This document shows, piece after piece, positions 23,462 to 32,556 of a stretch of 64,000 bases of DNA (the stretch's first letter is position 1; each line of letters begins with the position of its first letter). The position numbers were made by a program, and so were the translations under genes. The DNA lies in assembly GCF_900169275.1 (NCBI RefSeq), contig NZ_FXZC01000006.1, forward strand, positions 62,001 through 126,000, given 5' to 3'. This stretch comes from Brevibacterium casei CIP 102111 (GTDB lineage: Bacteria; Actinomycetota; Actinomycetes; Actinomycetales; Brevibacteriaceae). Below the pieces are notes generated by a model, which searched no databases, was not told the origin of the DNA, and saw nothing but the letters and a program-made list of their open reading frames with translations.

Positions 23462-26023
23462 ATGTCGACACTCGTCACCAAGGCGCTCGCCGCCGGCGCA
23501 GCCGTCACGCTGCTCACCCTGCCCGGCATCGCGCCGACCCATGCGGCACCGCTGGGCAACCCGTCCGAGGAGTCCTCGGCGTCGCAGGAGAACCCGGACC
23601 GGGAGTCCTCGATCGGCACGCCGACGAGCCCCGCCGAGGCGGCCCCGGAGTCGCCGGCCCCCGCTGAGTCCGCCGCCCCCACCGATGCTCCGAGCGCTGA
23701 CCCCAACGCCGCTCCTGCCGGGACCAAGGTCCAGCTGCTCGGCATCACCGACTTCCACGGACGCATCGTCGAGGCCGGATCGCAGGTCGCCTCGGTCGTC
23801 GAGGAGGAGAGGGCGAAGTTCGCCGACGTTCCCGGTGCCGCCGGAACGGCCTTCCTCTCCGCCGGCGACAGCATCGGCGCCTCGACCTACGTCTCCTCCT
23901 CACAGAACGACTCGCCGACGATCGACGTGCTCAACGCCATCGGACTCCAGGGCTCGGCGACCGGCAACCACGAATACGACAAGGGCATCGACGACCTCAC
24001 CGGACGGGTGTCCGCCGAAGCCGACTTCCCCTACCTCGCCGCGAACGTCTACGACAAGGGCACGACGAACGTCGTCGACGGACTCGACGCCTACACGACG
24101 CTCGACGTCGGAGGCGTCAAGGTCGCCGTCATCGGCGTCGTCACGCAGGACACGACCTCGCTCGTCTCACCCGACGGCATCGCCGACGTCGACTTCGGCG
24201 ACCCCACCGACGCGGTCAACCGGGTCGCCGACGAACTCGAGGCGCTGCCGGAGGAGGAGAAGCCGGACATGACGGTCGTCGAGGCCCACCTCGGCGCCTC
24301 GTCGACGGAGAGCCTCGAGGCGGCAGAGGCCTCGAACGCCGAGTTCAAGAAGCTCGTCACCGAGGCCGACCCCTCGGTCGACGCGATGCTCACCGGCCAC
24401 ACCCATCTGCCGTCGTCCTTCGACGCCCCGGTGCCGGGCGATCCCGAGCGCACGCGCCCGGTCATCCAGGCCGGCAACTACGGATCGGTCGTCGGTCAGC
24501 TCCAGCTCGAATCCCTGGGCAACGGCGACTGGACGACCGCGACCTCGGAGCTCCTCTCCACCGAGGACAAGGACTATGCGTCCCCGGTCGTCGACGAGGT
24601 CAAGCAGATCATCGCCGACGCCGACGAGAAGGCCAAGGGACCGGGATCCGTCGTCGCGGGCACGATCACCGAGGACATCACGCGCGCCTTCAACGACGGT
24701 TCGGAGGACCGCGGTGCCGAGAGCACGCTCGGCAACCTCGTCGCCGATGCGCTTAAGGACGGCGTCGGGGACTCCCAGCTCGCGCCCGCGGACTTCGGCA
24801 TCACGAACCCCGGCGGTCTGCGCACGGACCTCAAGTGCGATGACATCTACAACACCGAGAAGCGCTGCGAGGTCACCGCCGCCGAACTCAACGCGGTCCT
24901 CCCGTTCGCCAACGACCACGGCGTCGTGACGATGAAGGGCGCAGATGTCATCGGGCTCTTCGAGGAGCAGTGGCAGCCCGCAGGCGCCTCGCGGCCGTTC
25001 CTCCACCTCGGCATCTCGAAGGAGCTCGACGTCGTCTACGATTCGAGCGCCGAGGCCGGGAAGCGCGTGAAGTCGGTCAAGGTCAACGGCGAGGAGATCG
25101 ACCCGAACCGGGACTACCGGGTGGCGACCCTGAGCTTCCTCGCCGCGGGCGGCGACAACTTCTCCTCGTTCGCGAAGGGGACGTTCGAACAGTCCGGACT
25201 CACCGACTTCGAGACGTGGACGAAGTACTTCAACGACAACTCGCCGGTCGCCCCCGACAAGACCGAGCGGCAGGCCGACGCCGCGAAGGACGTCATCGCG
25301 AACGGCGAACTCAACGTCGACTTCACGGCTCCTGCCGACGGCATCGCTGCGGGGGGCTCGGGCGAGTTCCTCCTCACCACTGACGCGAAGGCCGAGGTGC
25401 CCGGTCCCGTCGACGTCACCGTCGACGTGCCCGAGGGCTTCACCGTCGAGGCGGGGCAGGCGCAGTCGGCAACGGCGCCCGCGGCGGCTGTCAAGCAGGA
25501 GGCCGGTCAGGCGACGATCACCCTCGAGTCGATCCCGGCGGGCCAGTCAGAGGTGCCCATCACGGTCAGCGCCCCCGAAGACGCCTCTGGGGAGGTCACG
25601 GCCACCGCGACGCTCCTCGCCGGTGAGGCCGAATGGTGGGATGACAACCCGCTGCCGCTGCCGCACGCGTTCGAGGCGACCGCGGACGTCACCGCCGGTG
25701 CCGGCGCCGATGCGGGCGCAGACGGCGGTGCGGGCGCTGACGGAGGTGCCGCTGATGCGGGTGCCGACGGCGGCTCGGCCGATGCCTCGGGTGGCGCGAA
25801 GGGCTCTGACGGCGGTTCGAATGCCGGCGGATCGTCGTCGGCGGGCGGATCGGCCTCGTCGGCCGGCGGCGGCTCGGAGGCCTCCGCGGGCAAGGACGGG
25901 GGAGACCTCCCGCGCACCGGCTTCGAAGCGATGAACCTCGTCGCCGCTGCGCTCGCCCTCATCATCGCCGGCGGCGCCGTCGTCACCGCGATCCGCAGGA
26001 AGAAGGCCGACGCCGAGGTGTGA
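23462..26023 (+). CDS. Cell-wall-anchored 5'-nucleotidase / metallophosphatase
   Basis: 853 aa. Signal peptide at residues 1-29, an acidic Pro/Ala/Glu linker, then a metallophosphoesterase domain with GITDFHGRI, SAGDSIGAS, GNHEYD and GHTH as metal ligands, followed by the 5'-nucleotidase C-terminal domain (NPGGLRTDL, LPFANDHGVVTMKG, TLSFLAAGGDNF). Next come an Ig-like segment and about 90 residues of Gly/Ala/Ser/Asp repeats. The protein ends with LPRTGFEAMN, a TM helix and RRKK: a sortase anchor. It should hydrolyse extracellular nucleotides or UDP-sugars. The ATG at 23462 is chosen because AAAGGA lies correctly upstream; an in-frame ATG at 23441 overlaps that site. Confidence 0.93.
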   Translation: MSTLVTKALAAGAAVTLLTLPGIAPTHAAPLGNPSEESSASQENPDRESSIGTPTSPAEAAPESPAPAESAAPTDAPSADPNAAPAGTKVQLLGITDFHGRIVEAGSQVASVVEEERAKFADVPGAAGTAFLSAGDSIGASTYVSSSQNDSPTIDVLNAIGLQGSATGNHEYDKGIDDLTGRVSAEADFPYLAANVYDKGTTNVVDGLDAYTTLDVGGVKVAVIGVVTQDTTSLVSPDGIADVDFGDPTDAVNRVADELEALPEEEKPDMTVVEAHLGASSTESLEAAEASNAEFKKLVTEADPSVDAMLTGHTHLPSSFDAPVPGDPERTRPVIQAGNYGSVVGQLQLESLGNGDWTTATSELLSTEDKDYASPVVDEVKQIIADADEKAKGPGSVVAGTITEDITRAFNDGSEDRGAESTLGNLVADALKDGVGDSQLAPADFGITNPGGLRTDLKCDDIYNTEKRCEVTAAELNAVLPFANDHGVVTMKGADVIGLFEEQWQPAGASRPFLHLGISKELDVVYDSSAEAGKRVKSVKVNGEEIDPNRDYRVATLSFLAAGGDNFSSFAKGTFEQSGLTDFETWTKYFNDNSPVAPDKTERQADAAKDVIANGELNVDFTAPADGIAAGGSGEFLLTTDAKAEVPGPVDVTVDVPEGFTVEAGQAQSATAPAAAVKQEAGQATITLESIPAGQSEVPITVSAPEDASGEVTATATLLAGEAEWWDDNPLPLPHAFEATADVTAGAGADAGADGGAGADGGAADAGADGGSADASGGAKGSDGGSNAGGSSSAGGSASSAGGGSEASAGKDGGDLPRTGFEAMNLVAAALALIIAGGAVVTAIRRKKADAEV

Positions 26024-26044
26024 CCTGGCGTTGTGTGCGAGTCC

Positions 26045-26078
26045 GGACGGGCCGGGGAGTCGCCTCCCCGGCCCGTCC
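26045..26078. terminator. Perfect 15-bp hairpin between convergent genes
   Basis: Arms 26045-26059 (GGACGGGCCGGGGAG) and 26064-26078 with loop TCGC. A second perfect 16-bp palindrome, CCGGTCCCGGGACCGG, follows at 26085-26100. Confidence 0.7.
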
Positions 26079-26115
26079 GCGTGTCCGGTCCCGGGACCGG
26101 AGTGTCTTCGGGTCC

Positions 26116-28536
26116 TCAGGAGGGTGCGCCGCCTCGGCGCTCGGGTGACCGGTCGCTGAGCCGGCGTGGGTCGGTCGGGGACACACCGTCACGGGCGGTC
26201 CGGTCTGCGGTGGTCGATCGTGAGGCCGCGGGCCCGGAATCCGGGGCACTCTCGGCACCGGACGGATTCTCGGCATCGGCCGCAGCCGTGGCACCGGCCG
26301 CATCCTCGGCATCGGCCGGGGGCGGACCCGCGGGGGAGGTGAGACGGGTGGCGGCGGTCGCCTCGGCGGGGGAGGACGGGGTGCGGAACGTCTCGAGATG
26401 GGCGAGGACGGGCACGAGGAAGAGGATGCCGACGGCGGGGACGACGATGCCGGAGTCGTTGATGATCGTGCCCACGCCGAGGAGGATCGCGAGGCTGATC
26501 ATCCCGGCCCGCAGCAGCGGGATCCGGGCGTAGGCGTCGACGAGCCCGCGCAGGCCGAACCGCTGCGGCATGAGCGCGGCCCAGACGACGGCGATGATGA
26601 CGAGCGGAAGGATGACCGTCATCCACGACTGGGTGAGGATGTCGATGTTCATGTCGATCTTGCGCGCGAGCACGCCGAGCGCCTCACCGCTGATGAGGGA
26701 GTCGAAGAAGCGGCCGAAGTGGGTGCGCTGGTTCGCCGGTCGCAGCCAGTCGAGGAAGAGGACGAGGAGCATGACGAACCCGGCGATGCCGACGGTGAGG
26801 CCGAGCCGTTTGAGCGAGAAGCGGATCCCCGCCGAGGCGAGGGCGAGGTAGGCGACGCCGATGATGAGCGTGGGCACGGACCCGAACTTCGTCCCGAGGC
26901 CGGGGGCGGCGAGCAGTGCGCACGAGACGAGCACGGGGATGAGGACGATCGACAGGCGCGCCATCGGCCGTTTCGTCATTGAGGCGAAGCCCGCGACGGC
27001 GAGCAGCAGGGCGCAGCAGTAGAGTGCGAGCGCGGAGTTGCCGATCCCGTAGAAGCGGGAGGCGATGAGCAGCGGTTCGCCGAGCAGCGTCGACATCTGC
27101 AGCTGCGAACCGGTGACGACGTCGTAGCCGAGGACGGTCACGGTGACGACGCAGACGAAGAGGACCGGACCGAGACGGTGTCTGCTCCACGGTCCGAGGA
27201 GGGCGAGGGCCCCGAGGACGAGTGCCCATCCGACGAGGGCGCCGAGCATCGCGATGTCGGGGTTCGTCGCCCGTTCCCACGGCACCGTGTTGACGAGGTA
27301 CGTCGAGACGGGCATCGCCGCGAAGACGATGCCGAGCCGATACGCCCCGGAGCGGACGAGTTCCGCGTGCCGCCGGCGGAGGAACCACGCGAGGACGAGG
27401 AGGACGACCATGAGGGTGGCGACGACGGGGAAGAACCACGTCGAGATCTCGTTCTGCGTCTTCACCGCGACCTGCCGGTCGAGCACCGACTGGTAGCGCG
27501 ACTCCCACGACCCGCCGGGGGTCGAGCTCATCGGAGCACCGGCGACGTTGCCCATCGGCTCCCCGCCGGAGAGCTGGACGAGCGTCGGCGCGATGTCGGG
27601 AACCTGGACGAGACCCGGCTGCCTGGTCGAGGACGAGGTGAGCAGTCCCGGCTTCTCACCGGGCTGGAGCATCATCGTCGCCTGCATCGACGAACCGTCG
27701 TGGGTGCCGTCGGCGATCGAGGCGAAGATGACCGGGGAGGTGCCTTCGCCGATGCCGTCGGCGGCGTCGGCCGTCATCCACCCGGTCGCTGAGAGGACCG
27801 CTCCGACCCGACGGTCGAGGTCACGCAGCGAATAGCCGTCGGCGGCGGAGTTGCCGAGGTCGACGATCGTCAGCTCCCCGGCCTCGGAGGCGGCGGCGGC
27901 CCGCGGACCGATGTCGTCGCCGATCGGGGACCACGCCTCGATGCGGCCGGTGGGGTCGGCGGCGGCGATCGCGGCACCGGGACCGAACGCAGAGATCGAC
28001 GGCACCGCCTCGGCGAGCCCGCCGAGCGCGGCATCGTAGTTGTCGCCCCGAGCGACCTGCGCGTAGACGTCCCAGTCGGCGACCCAACCGTCGAGCGGCG
28101 GCTGCGGCACCCGGCACTGGGGACGAGGTTCGTCGGCGGCGCGCCTGCCCGAGCCGACCGCGAGCCAGCCGTCGACGGGGCAGCTGACCGAGCGGACGCT
28201 GCGCGGGGTCATCGTCCCGATCTGCGCGGACTGCATCATCGCCCAGAGGTTCGGCGTCGTCTGCGGGTCGAGGTCCTCGAACTCGAAGCCGGAGGTGCCG
28301 ATGAGGATCGCTCCACGGTCGCCGGTGCTCGTCGAGGTCGCTCCGGAGTCGGTCGGCGGCGAGGAGTCGACCGGCGGCGAGGAGCCCGCAGGCGGGGTCG
28401 CGGATGCCGACCGGCCCGCGGATGGTGTCGGGGCGTCGGCCGCCTGACCGGCCTGGGGGAGGCCGACGACGAGCACGGCGGCGGCGAGGAGGCCGAAGAG
28501 GACCCGGACGAACCAGGAGCGCGGCAGCACGGTCAT
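26116..28536 (-). CDS. Large membrane protein with degenerate ALP-like ectodomain (B)
   Basis: 806 aa, no named family that I recognise. Signal-type helix (about residues 10-32), Pro/Ser/Thr-rich linker, then an extracytoplasmic domain with TPNLWAMM, SVSCPVDGW and DIAPTLVQLSG, echoing the TPNL, T-x-P-S and DIAPTLL landmarks of alkaline-phosphatase-superfamily enzymes. The metal-binding Asp/His residues expected there are missing. About ten TM helices follow, with [28 protein letters not shown] and NDSGIVVPAVG, and a ~90-residue Ala/Pro/Asp tail. It overlaps the paralogous gene upstream by 4 bp, so the two form an operon and perhaps a heteromer. Confidence 0.75.
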   Translation of the reverse strand: MTVLPRSWFVRVLFGLLAAAVLVVGLPQAGQAADAPTPSAGRSASATPPAGSSPPVDSSPPTDSGATSTSTGDRGAILIGTSGFEFEDLDPQTTPNLWAMMQSAQIGTMTPRSVRSVSCPVDGWLAVGSGRRAADEPRPQCRVPQPPLDGWVADWDVYAQVARGDNYDAALGGLAEAVPSISAFGPGAAIAAADPTGRIEAWSPIGDDIGPRAAAASEAGELTIVDLGNSAADGYSLRDLDRRVGAVLSATGWMTADAADGIGEGTSPVIFASIADGTHDGSSMQATMMLQPGEKPGLLTSSSTRQPGLVQVPDIAPTLVQLSGGEPMGNVAGAPMSSTPGGSWESRYQSVLDRQVAVKTQNEISTWFFPVVATLMVVLLVLAWFLRRRHAELVRSGAYRLGIVFAAMPVSTYLVNTVPWERATNPDIAMLGALVGWALVLGALALLGPWSRHRLGPVLFVCVVTVTVLGYDVVTGSQLQMSTLLGEPLLIASRFYGIGNSALALYCCALLLAVAGFASMTKRPMARLSIVLIPVLVSCALLAAPGLGTKFGSVPTLIIGVAYLALASAGIRFSLKRLGLTVGIAGFVMLLVLFLDWLRPANQRTHFGRFFDSLISGEALGVLARKIDMNIDILTQSWMTVILPLVIIAVVWAALMPQRFGLRGLVDAYARIPLLRAGMISLAILLGVGTIINDSGIVVPAVGILFLVPVLAHLETFRTPSSPAEATAATRLTSPAGPPPADAEDAAGATAAADAENPSGAESAPDSGPAASRSTTADRTARDGVSPTDPRRLSDRSPERRGGAPS

Positions 28537-31112
28537 CGCACCGACCCGTTCGTGTCAGTGCCGGGGGTCACACTGGTGCCACGGTCCGCAGTTCGGCCAG
28601 CGGATCCGACCCGGCCGGCGGAGGCGCGGCGGTCCGGACCGTTCTCGGCGAGGTCCGGGCCGGCACCGCTGAGGCCACGGTCGGCGCAGAGAGCGAGGAG
28701 ATAGGGAAGGAGGACCATCGCCCCGGTCGAGGGCACGGCGATGCCGGAGTCGGTGAGGACGAGCCCGACGGCGAGACCGGTGACCGCGGCGAGGAATCCC
28801 GAGTGGACGTCCTCGTCGGTGAAGAGGGCGGGAAGGCGCCCCTGCCAGTGGTCGAGCACCGCAGCGGTGCGGGTCCGCCCGCGGAAGCGGGGGAAGTGGA
28901 GGAGGTAGCGGAGGAAGAACAGGATCGCGATGATCGCGAGCGGGGTGACGATCGCGAGCGCGGGGTTGATCTGGATGATGTGGAGGTTGGCGCCGAGCTT
29001 GCGGCCGACGACCTGGAGGGCTTCGCCGGTGACGAGCTGATCGAAGAAGTTCCCGAAGTGCGAACGGCTGCCTGCCGGTCGCAGCCAGTCGAGGAACGCG
29101 ATGCCGAGGAGGACGCCGAGCGAGGCGAGGCCGATGAGTCCGAGGCGGAAGAGCGAGAGGCGGATCCGGCTGACGAGCGCGAGGAGGACGAGCAGTCCGG
29201 CCAGGGTGGCGATGGTGCCGCCGAACTTCGCCCCCCAGGACGGGTTCCCGGAGACGAAGACCGCGAGGAGTCCCACGACGGCGGGGACGAGGACGACTGC
29301 GCGCGTCCGGCCGGCAGCGCGCAGGCGCGAGACGACGAGACCGAGGAGGATGAAGAGGCTGACGATGAAGATCGCCGCGCCCTGGTTGCCGAGGCCGTAG
29401 AACCGGCCGCCGACGATCGGGTTGTAGCCGAGCAGCGAGTTCGCCTGCAGTCGGGAGCCTGTCGCGAGGTCGACGGCGATGACGAGGAGGGTCACGGACG
29501 TCAGCGCCCCGACCCGACCGCGCCAGGTCCGTCCCCACGGCGGAAGGAGGGCGATGACGAGCATCGCTGCGGAGCCGATGACCACCGAGACCCCGAGTCC
29601 GAGGTCGGGCTCGGGGAAGCGGGCCCACGGGAGGAGCCCGGCGAGGAAGCCGCCCATCGGCACGGTCGCGAGGACGAAGCCGATCCATCCGAGCAGCCGG
29701 TGGACCGACAGGCTCTCGGCACCGGCCTGCACGCGCTCGAAGCCGCTGGCCCCTGGCGACTGGCGCAGGCCAGGCACCCGCCGCAGCCCCGGCACCCGCG
29801 CCAGACCCGGCACCCAGGCCCGGGCGACGGCCGTGGAGAGGAGGAGACCGCAGAGGACGACGAGGACGTAGAACGCGATGTCGAGGGTGAGGGAGAACGT
29901 CGAGAGGTTCTCGTAGACGGTCTCGGCCTTCGTCGCCTCGGTCTCGAGGTCGAGGAGCCTGTCCTCCGTCGACGCCGAGGACGCTGAGACGTCGAAGGTG
30001 ATCCCGCTTGGCGAATCGATGCCGAGGTGTTCGAGGATGCCCGGCGCGAGATCGGTGAGCTGGAGGAGTGCCGGGCTGCGCGTCGAGGCCGAGGACACGG
30101 TCCCGGCGGCGAACCCCGGTCCCGAGCCGATGAATGCCCGCAGCCTCGGCGATCCCGAACTGTCGCCGAGGCCTGCGACGATGACGGTCGGCTCTCCCTC
30201 GGACTGCTCCCGGAGTTCGCCGAGGGCGGCGCCGAGGCGACGGTCGGCCTCGGCGACGGCGGTGCGCCGGTCGTAGTCGACGGGCACGGTGTAGGAGTAG
30301 TTGGGGATCGGGTCGTAGAGCCAGGACCGTGAGCCGATCGACCCGAGGTCGATGAGCGAGAGACGGCATCCCGCGCCGATCGCATCGTCGGTGTAGTTCC
30401 GCACCGCTCCGCCCTCGTCGGCGACGGCGTACGCGGCACCCGGACCCTGGGCGGCCGCGCACGCGTCGAGGCCGCTCGGCGCTGCCGGGGCCTCGCGCAC
30501 GAGGCGGGCGAGCATGCCGTAGTCGACGGTGTACCCGGTGCCCTCGTTCGGCTCCCGGACGGAGGCGAAGTCGGGGATGCGGGCCGCCTCGGCGAGATCT
30601 TCGTCACCACCGGCCGCGGACGGGTCGGCTCCCTCGGCCTCGGCGGTGGCACCTGCGGCCGACGTCGGCGCGATGAGGGAGGGGCAGCGCGCGGGGTTGT
30701 CGAGGTCGGGTTCGTGCTCCGGCCCCGCCACGGCGCGGGCACCGGCACCGAGCGACAGCCATCCGGAGGCCGGGCATGTGGCCGAGCCGATCGTGCGGAC
30801 GTTGAGGTTGGCGATCGCCCCGCCTGAGGCGAGCTCGAAGAGGTTGGGGGTGCGCTCCGGGTCGATGTCGCCGATGGTCAGACCCGGTATTCCGAAGACG
30901 ACCGTCGGATTCCCGGCGGTCGCGGCATCGTCGGCCCCGGCCGCCGGAGGGCTCGGCTGCGACGACTCCTCGGTGCCCTGCTCCGGCGTCGTCGACGACC
31001 AGGCAGGGGTCGCCGGAAGAGCTCCGACGAGTGCCAGGAGCCCGACGACCATTCCCAGCACGAGGATTCGGGCGGCGGGAAGGCGAATGGGCAGGAAGGA
31101 GTCAGGCGGCAC
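28533..31112 (-). CDS. Large membrane protein with degenerate ALP-like ectodomain (A)
   Basis: 859 aa, first gene of the pair. Layout equals that of its partner: N-terminal signal helix (about residues 14-36), ectodomain to about residue 390 with [24 protein letters not shown] and [11 protein letters not shown], then about eleven TM helices with [29 protein letters not shown] and [11 protein letters not shown]. Shared motifs throughout show the two arose by duplication. As in the partner, catalytic metal ligands of the phosphatase superfamily are not evident, so the ectodomain may bind rather than hydrolyse. The GTG at 31112 lies 6 nt after TACCAT, suggesting a leaderless start. Location: cytoplasmic membrane. 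Function unknown. Confidence 0.75.
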   Translation of the reverse strand: MPPDSFLPIRLPAARILVLGMVVGLLALVGALPATPAWSSTTPEQGTEESSQPSPPAAGADDAATAGNPTVVFGIPGLTIGDIDPERTPNLFELASGGAIANLNVRTIGSATCPASGWLSLGAGARAVAGPEHEPDLDNPARCPSLIAPTSAAGATAEAEGADPSAAGGDEDLAEAARIPDFASVREPNEGTGYTVDYGMLARLVREAPAAPSGLDACAAAQGPGAAYAVADEGGAVRNYTDDAIGAGCRLSLIDLGSIGSRSWLYDPIPNYSYTVPVDYDRRTAVAEADRRLGAALGELREQSEGEPTVIVAGLGDSSGSPRLRAFIGSGPGFAAGTVSSASTRSPALLQLTDLAPGILEHLGIDSPSGITFDVSASSASTEDRLLDLETEATKAETVYENLSTFSLTLDIAFYVLVVLCGLLLSTAVARAWVPGLARVPGLRRVPGLRQSPGASGFERVQAGAESLSVHRLLGWIGFVLATVPMGGFLAGLLPWARFPEPDLGLGVSVVIGSAAMLVIALLPPWGRTWRGRVGALTSVTLLVIAVDLATGSRLQANSLLGYNPIVGGRFYGLGNQGAAIFIVSLFILLGLVVSRLRAAGRTRAVVLVPAVVGLLAVFVSGNPSWGAKFGGTIATLAGLLVLLALVSRIRLSLFRLGLIGLASLGVLLGIAFLDWLRPAGSRSHFGNFFDQLVTGEALQVVGRKLGANLHIIQINPALAIVTPLAIIAILFFLRYLLHFPRFRGRTRTAAVLDHWQGRLPALFTDEDVHSGFLAAVTGLAVGLVLTDSGIAVPSTGAMVLLPYLLALCADRGLSGAGPDLAENGPDRRASAGRVGSAGRTADRGTSVTPGTDTNGSVR

Positions 31113-31118
31113 AGGTCA

Positions 31119-31124
31119 ATGGTA
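31119..31124 (-). promoter_or_regulatory. -10 box TACCAT, leaderless start at 31112
   Basis: TACCAT on the reverse strand ends 6 nt before the GTG of the membrane-protein operon. Confidence 0.4.
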
Positions 31125-31165
31125 TCGGGTAGCGCATCTCACCCCGCTGGCATCGGGCTGGACGT

Positions 31166-31383
31166 TTGCTCAGCGGGCGCGCGGGCATGTATATTTGATT
31201 GTCGTTGTGTGCGCTCGTCGTGCTCCCTTGCATAGCCTCTTGCGTTGCAGGCCCGTAGGTGGGGAAGCAGCTGACGGACGTACCCGATCGAAGACAATCA
31301 GCGCGCGGACGAATCAGCCTCACGACCCGATGAGTCCGCAGGCCGCTGGCCCCAGCAACACAGATACGAAAAGAAGGCTACTT
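31166..31383 (+). promoter_or_regulatory. rplM promoter and long 5' leader
   Basis: TTGCTC (31166-31171) and TATATT (31190-31195), 18-bp spacer, form the promoter. The mRNA would begin near 31202 and carry a leader of about 180 nt before the start at 31384, unusually long for this window. It has no frame I would call a gene. Ribosomal protein operons are often autoregulated through such leaders, but I cannot derive a specific fold by eye. Confidence 0.55.
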
Positions 31384-31827
31384 TTGCGTACGTACACCCC
31401 CAAGCCCGGCGAAGTCGAGCGCCAGTGGCACGTCATCGACGCCACTGACGTCGTGCTCGGTCGTCTTGCCACCCAGGTTGCCCGCCTGCTGCGCGGCAAG
31501 CACAAGACCACCTTTGCACCGCACATCGACTCCGGTGACTTCGTCATCATCATCAACGCCGACAAGGTCGCGCTGACCGGCGCGAAGCTCGAGCAGAAGC
31601 GCGCTTACCACCACTCGGGCTACCCGGGCGGCCTCAAGAGCGTCAACTACGCCGAGCTGCTCGCCTCCAACCCCGAGCGCGCAGTCGAGAAGGCTGTCGC
31701 CGGTATGGTCCCGAAGACTCGTCTCGGACGTGCCCAGATGCGGAAACTCAAGGTCTACGCCGGTGCCGAGCACCCGCACGCCTCGCAGAACCCGCAGCCG
31801 TACGAACTCAGCCAGGTCGCGCAGTAA
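31384..31827 (+). CDS. rplM: 50S ribosomal protein L13
   Basis: 147 aa, the normal length. The sequence [40 protein letters not shown], then [27 protein letters not shown] and [21 protein letters not shown], is typical of actinobacterial L13. Initiation is at TTG (31384), giving the conserved M-R-T-Y-T-P-K-P start, with AGAAGG 6 nt upstream. The frame stays open far upstream to 30529, through the leader and the oppositely oriented gene, which is a shadow. Co-transcribed with rpsI. Confidence 0.97.
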   Translation: MRTYTPKPGEVERQWHVIDATDVVLGRLATQVARLLRGKHKTTFAPHIDSGDFVIIINADKVALTGAKLEQKRAYHHSGYPGGLKSVNYAELLASNPERAVEKAVAGMVPKTRLGRAQMRKLKVYAGAEHPHASQNPQPYELSQVAQ

Positions 31828-31860
31828 GCGCCGCCGGCCCCAGACCAACCGAGGAGAACC

Positions 31861-32364
31861 GTGGCTGACACCGCCAACGCGACCGAAGTCGAAGAACTGA
31901 CCGAATACACCTCCGAGACCCCCGCAGACGCCGGCCTGGGCGACCAGACCGCCGGTGGACGCGGACAGTCCCTCACCGCCCCCGGCAACGGAGTGGGCCG
32001 CCGCAAGCAGGCGATCGCCCGCGTCCGCCTCATCCCCGGCTCGGGCGAGTGGACGATCAACGGACGCACTCTCGAAGAGTACTTCCCGAACAAGCTCCAC
32101 CAGCAGCTCGTCAACGAGCCCTTCCGCCTGCTCGACCTCGAAGGCCGCTTCGACGTCGTCGTGCGGATCTCGGGCGGCGGACCCTCCGGACAGGCCGGTG
32201 CCGTCCGTCTGGGCATCGCCCGTTCGCTCAACCAGATCGACGCCGAGTCGAACCGCCCCGAACTCAAGAAGGCAGGCTTCCTGCGCCGCGACGCCCGCGT
32301 CAAGGAACGCAAGAAGGCCGGTCTCAAGAAGGCCCGCAAGGCGCCGCAGTTCTCGAAGCGCTGA
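31861..32364 (+). CDS. rpsI: 30S ribosomal protein S9
   Basis: 167 aa. An acidic N-terminal extension of about 40 residues (typical of actinobacteria) precedes the S9 core: [41 protein letters not shown], and [20 protein letters not shown]. The basic C-terminus ends [11 protein letters not shown], the conserved tail reaching the ribosomal P site. GAGGAGAACC precedes the GTG. It lies 33 bp after rplM, the usual pairing, and is followed by a strong terminator. Confidence 0.98.
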   Translation: MADTANATEVEELTEYTSETPADAGLGDQTAGGRGQSLTAPGNGVGRRKQAIARVRLIPGSGEWTINGRTLEEYFPNKLHQQLVNEPFRLLDLEGRFDVVVRISGGGPSGQAGAVRLGIARSLNQIDAESNRPELKKAGFLRRDARVKERKKAGLKKARKAPQFSKR

Positions 32365-32417
32365 TCCGGCTCGACCGACCGCGCATGGTCTGCCACTGAT
32401 GCGCGACCGGTTGTCGC

Positions 32418-32451
32418 AAGTGCGGCCCCGAACCCGTTCGGGGCCGCACTT
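32418..32451 (+). terminator. Terminator after rpsI
   Basis: Perfect 15-bp arms AAGTGCGGCCCCGAA (32418-32432) and its complement (32437-32451), tetraloop CCCG. Confidence 0.75.
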
Positions 32452-32556
32452 CGTGCATTCACGGCCCGCGGGCCCGCCCAGCCGGATCACCGACCTCCGC
32501 GGTGCGCCGATGACCATGCACTACGATCGAACAGAACTGTGAGAAAGGACCTGCCC

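Noticed and set aside
28404..29987. 527-aa forward frame opposite the large membrane-protein gene
   Set aside because: Composition is Glu/Asp/Arg/Gly-rich without any domain, and it lies antisense to a protein with a convincing TM pattern; a GC-codon shadow.
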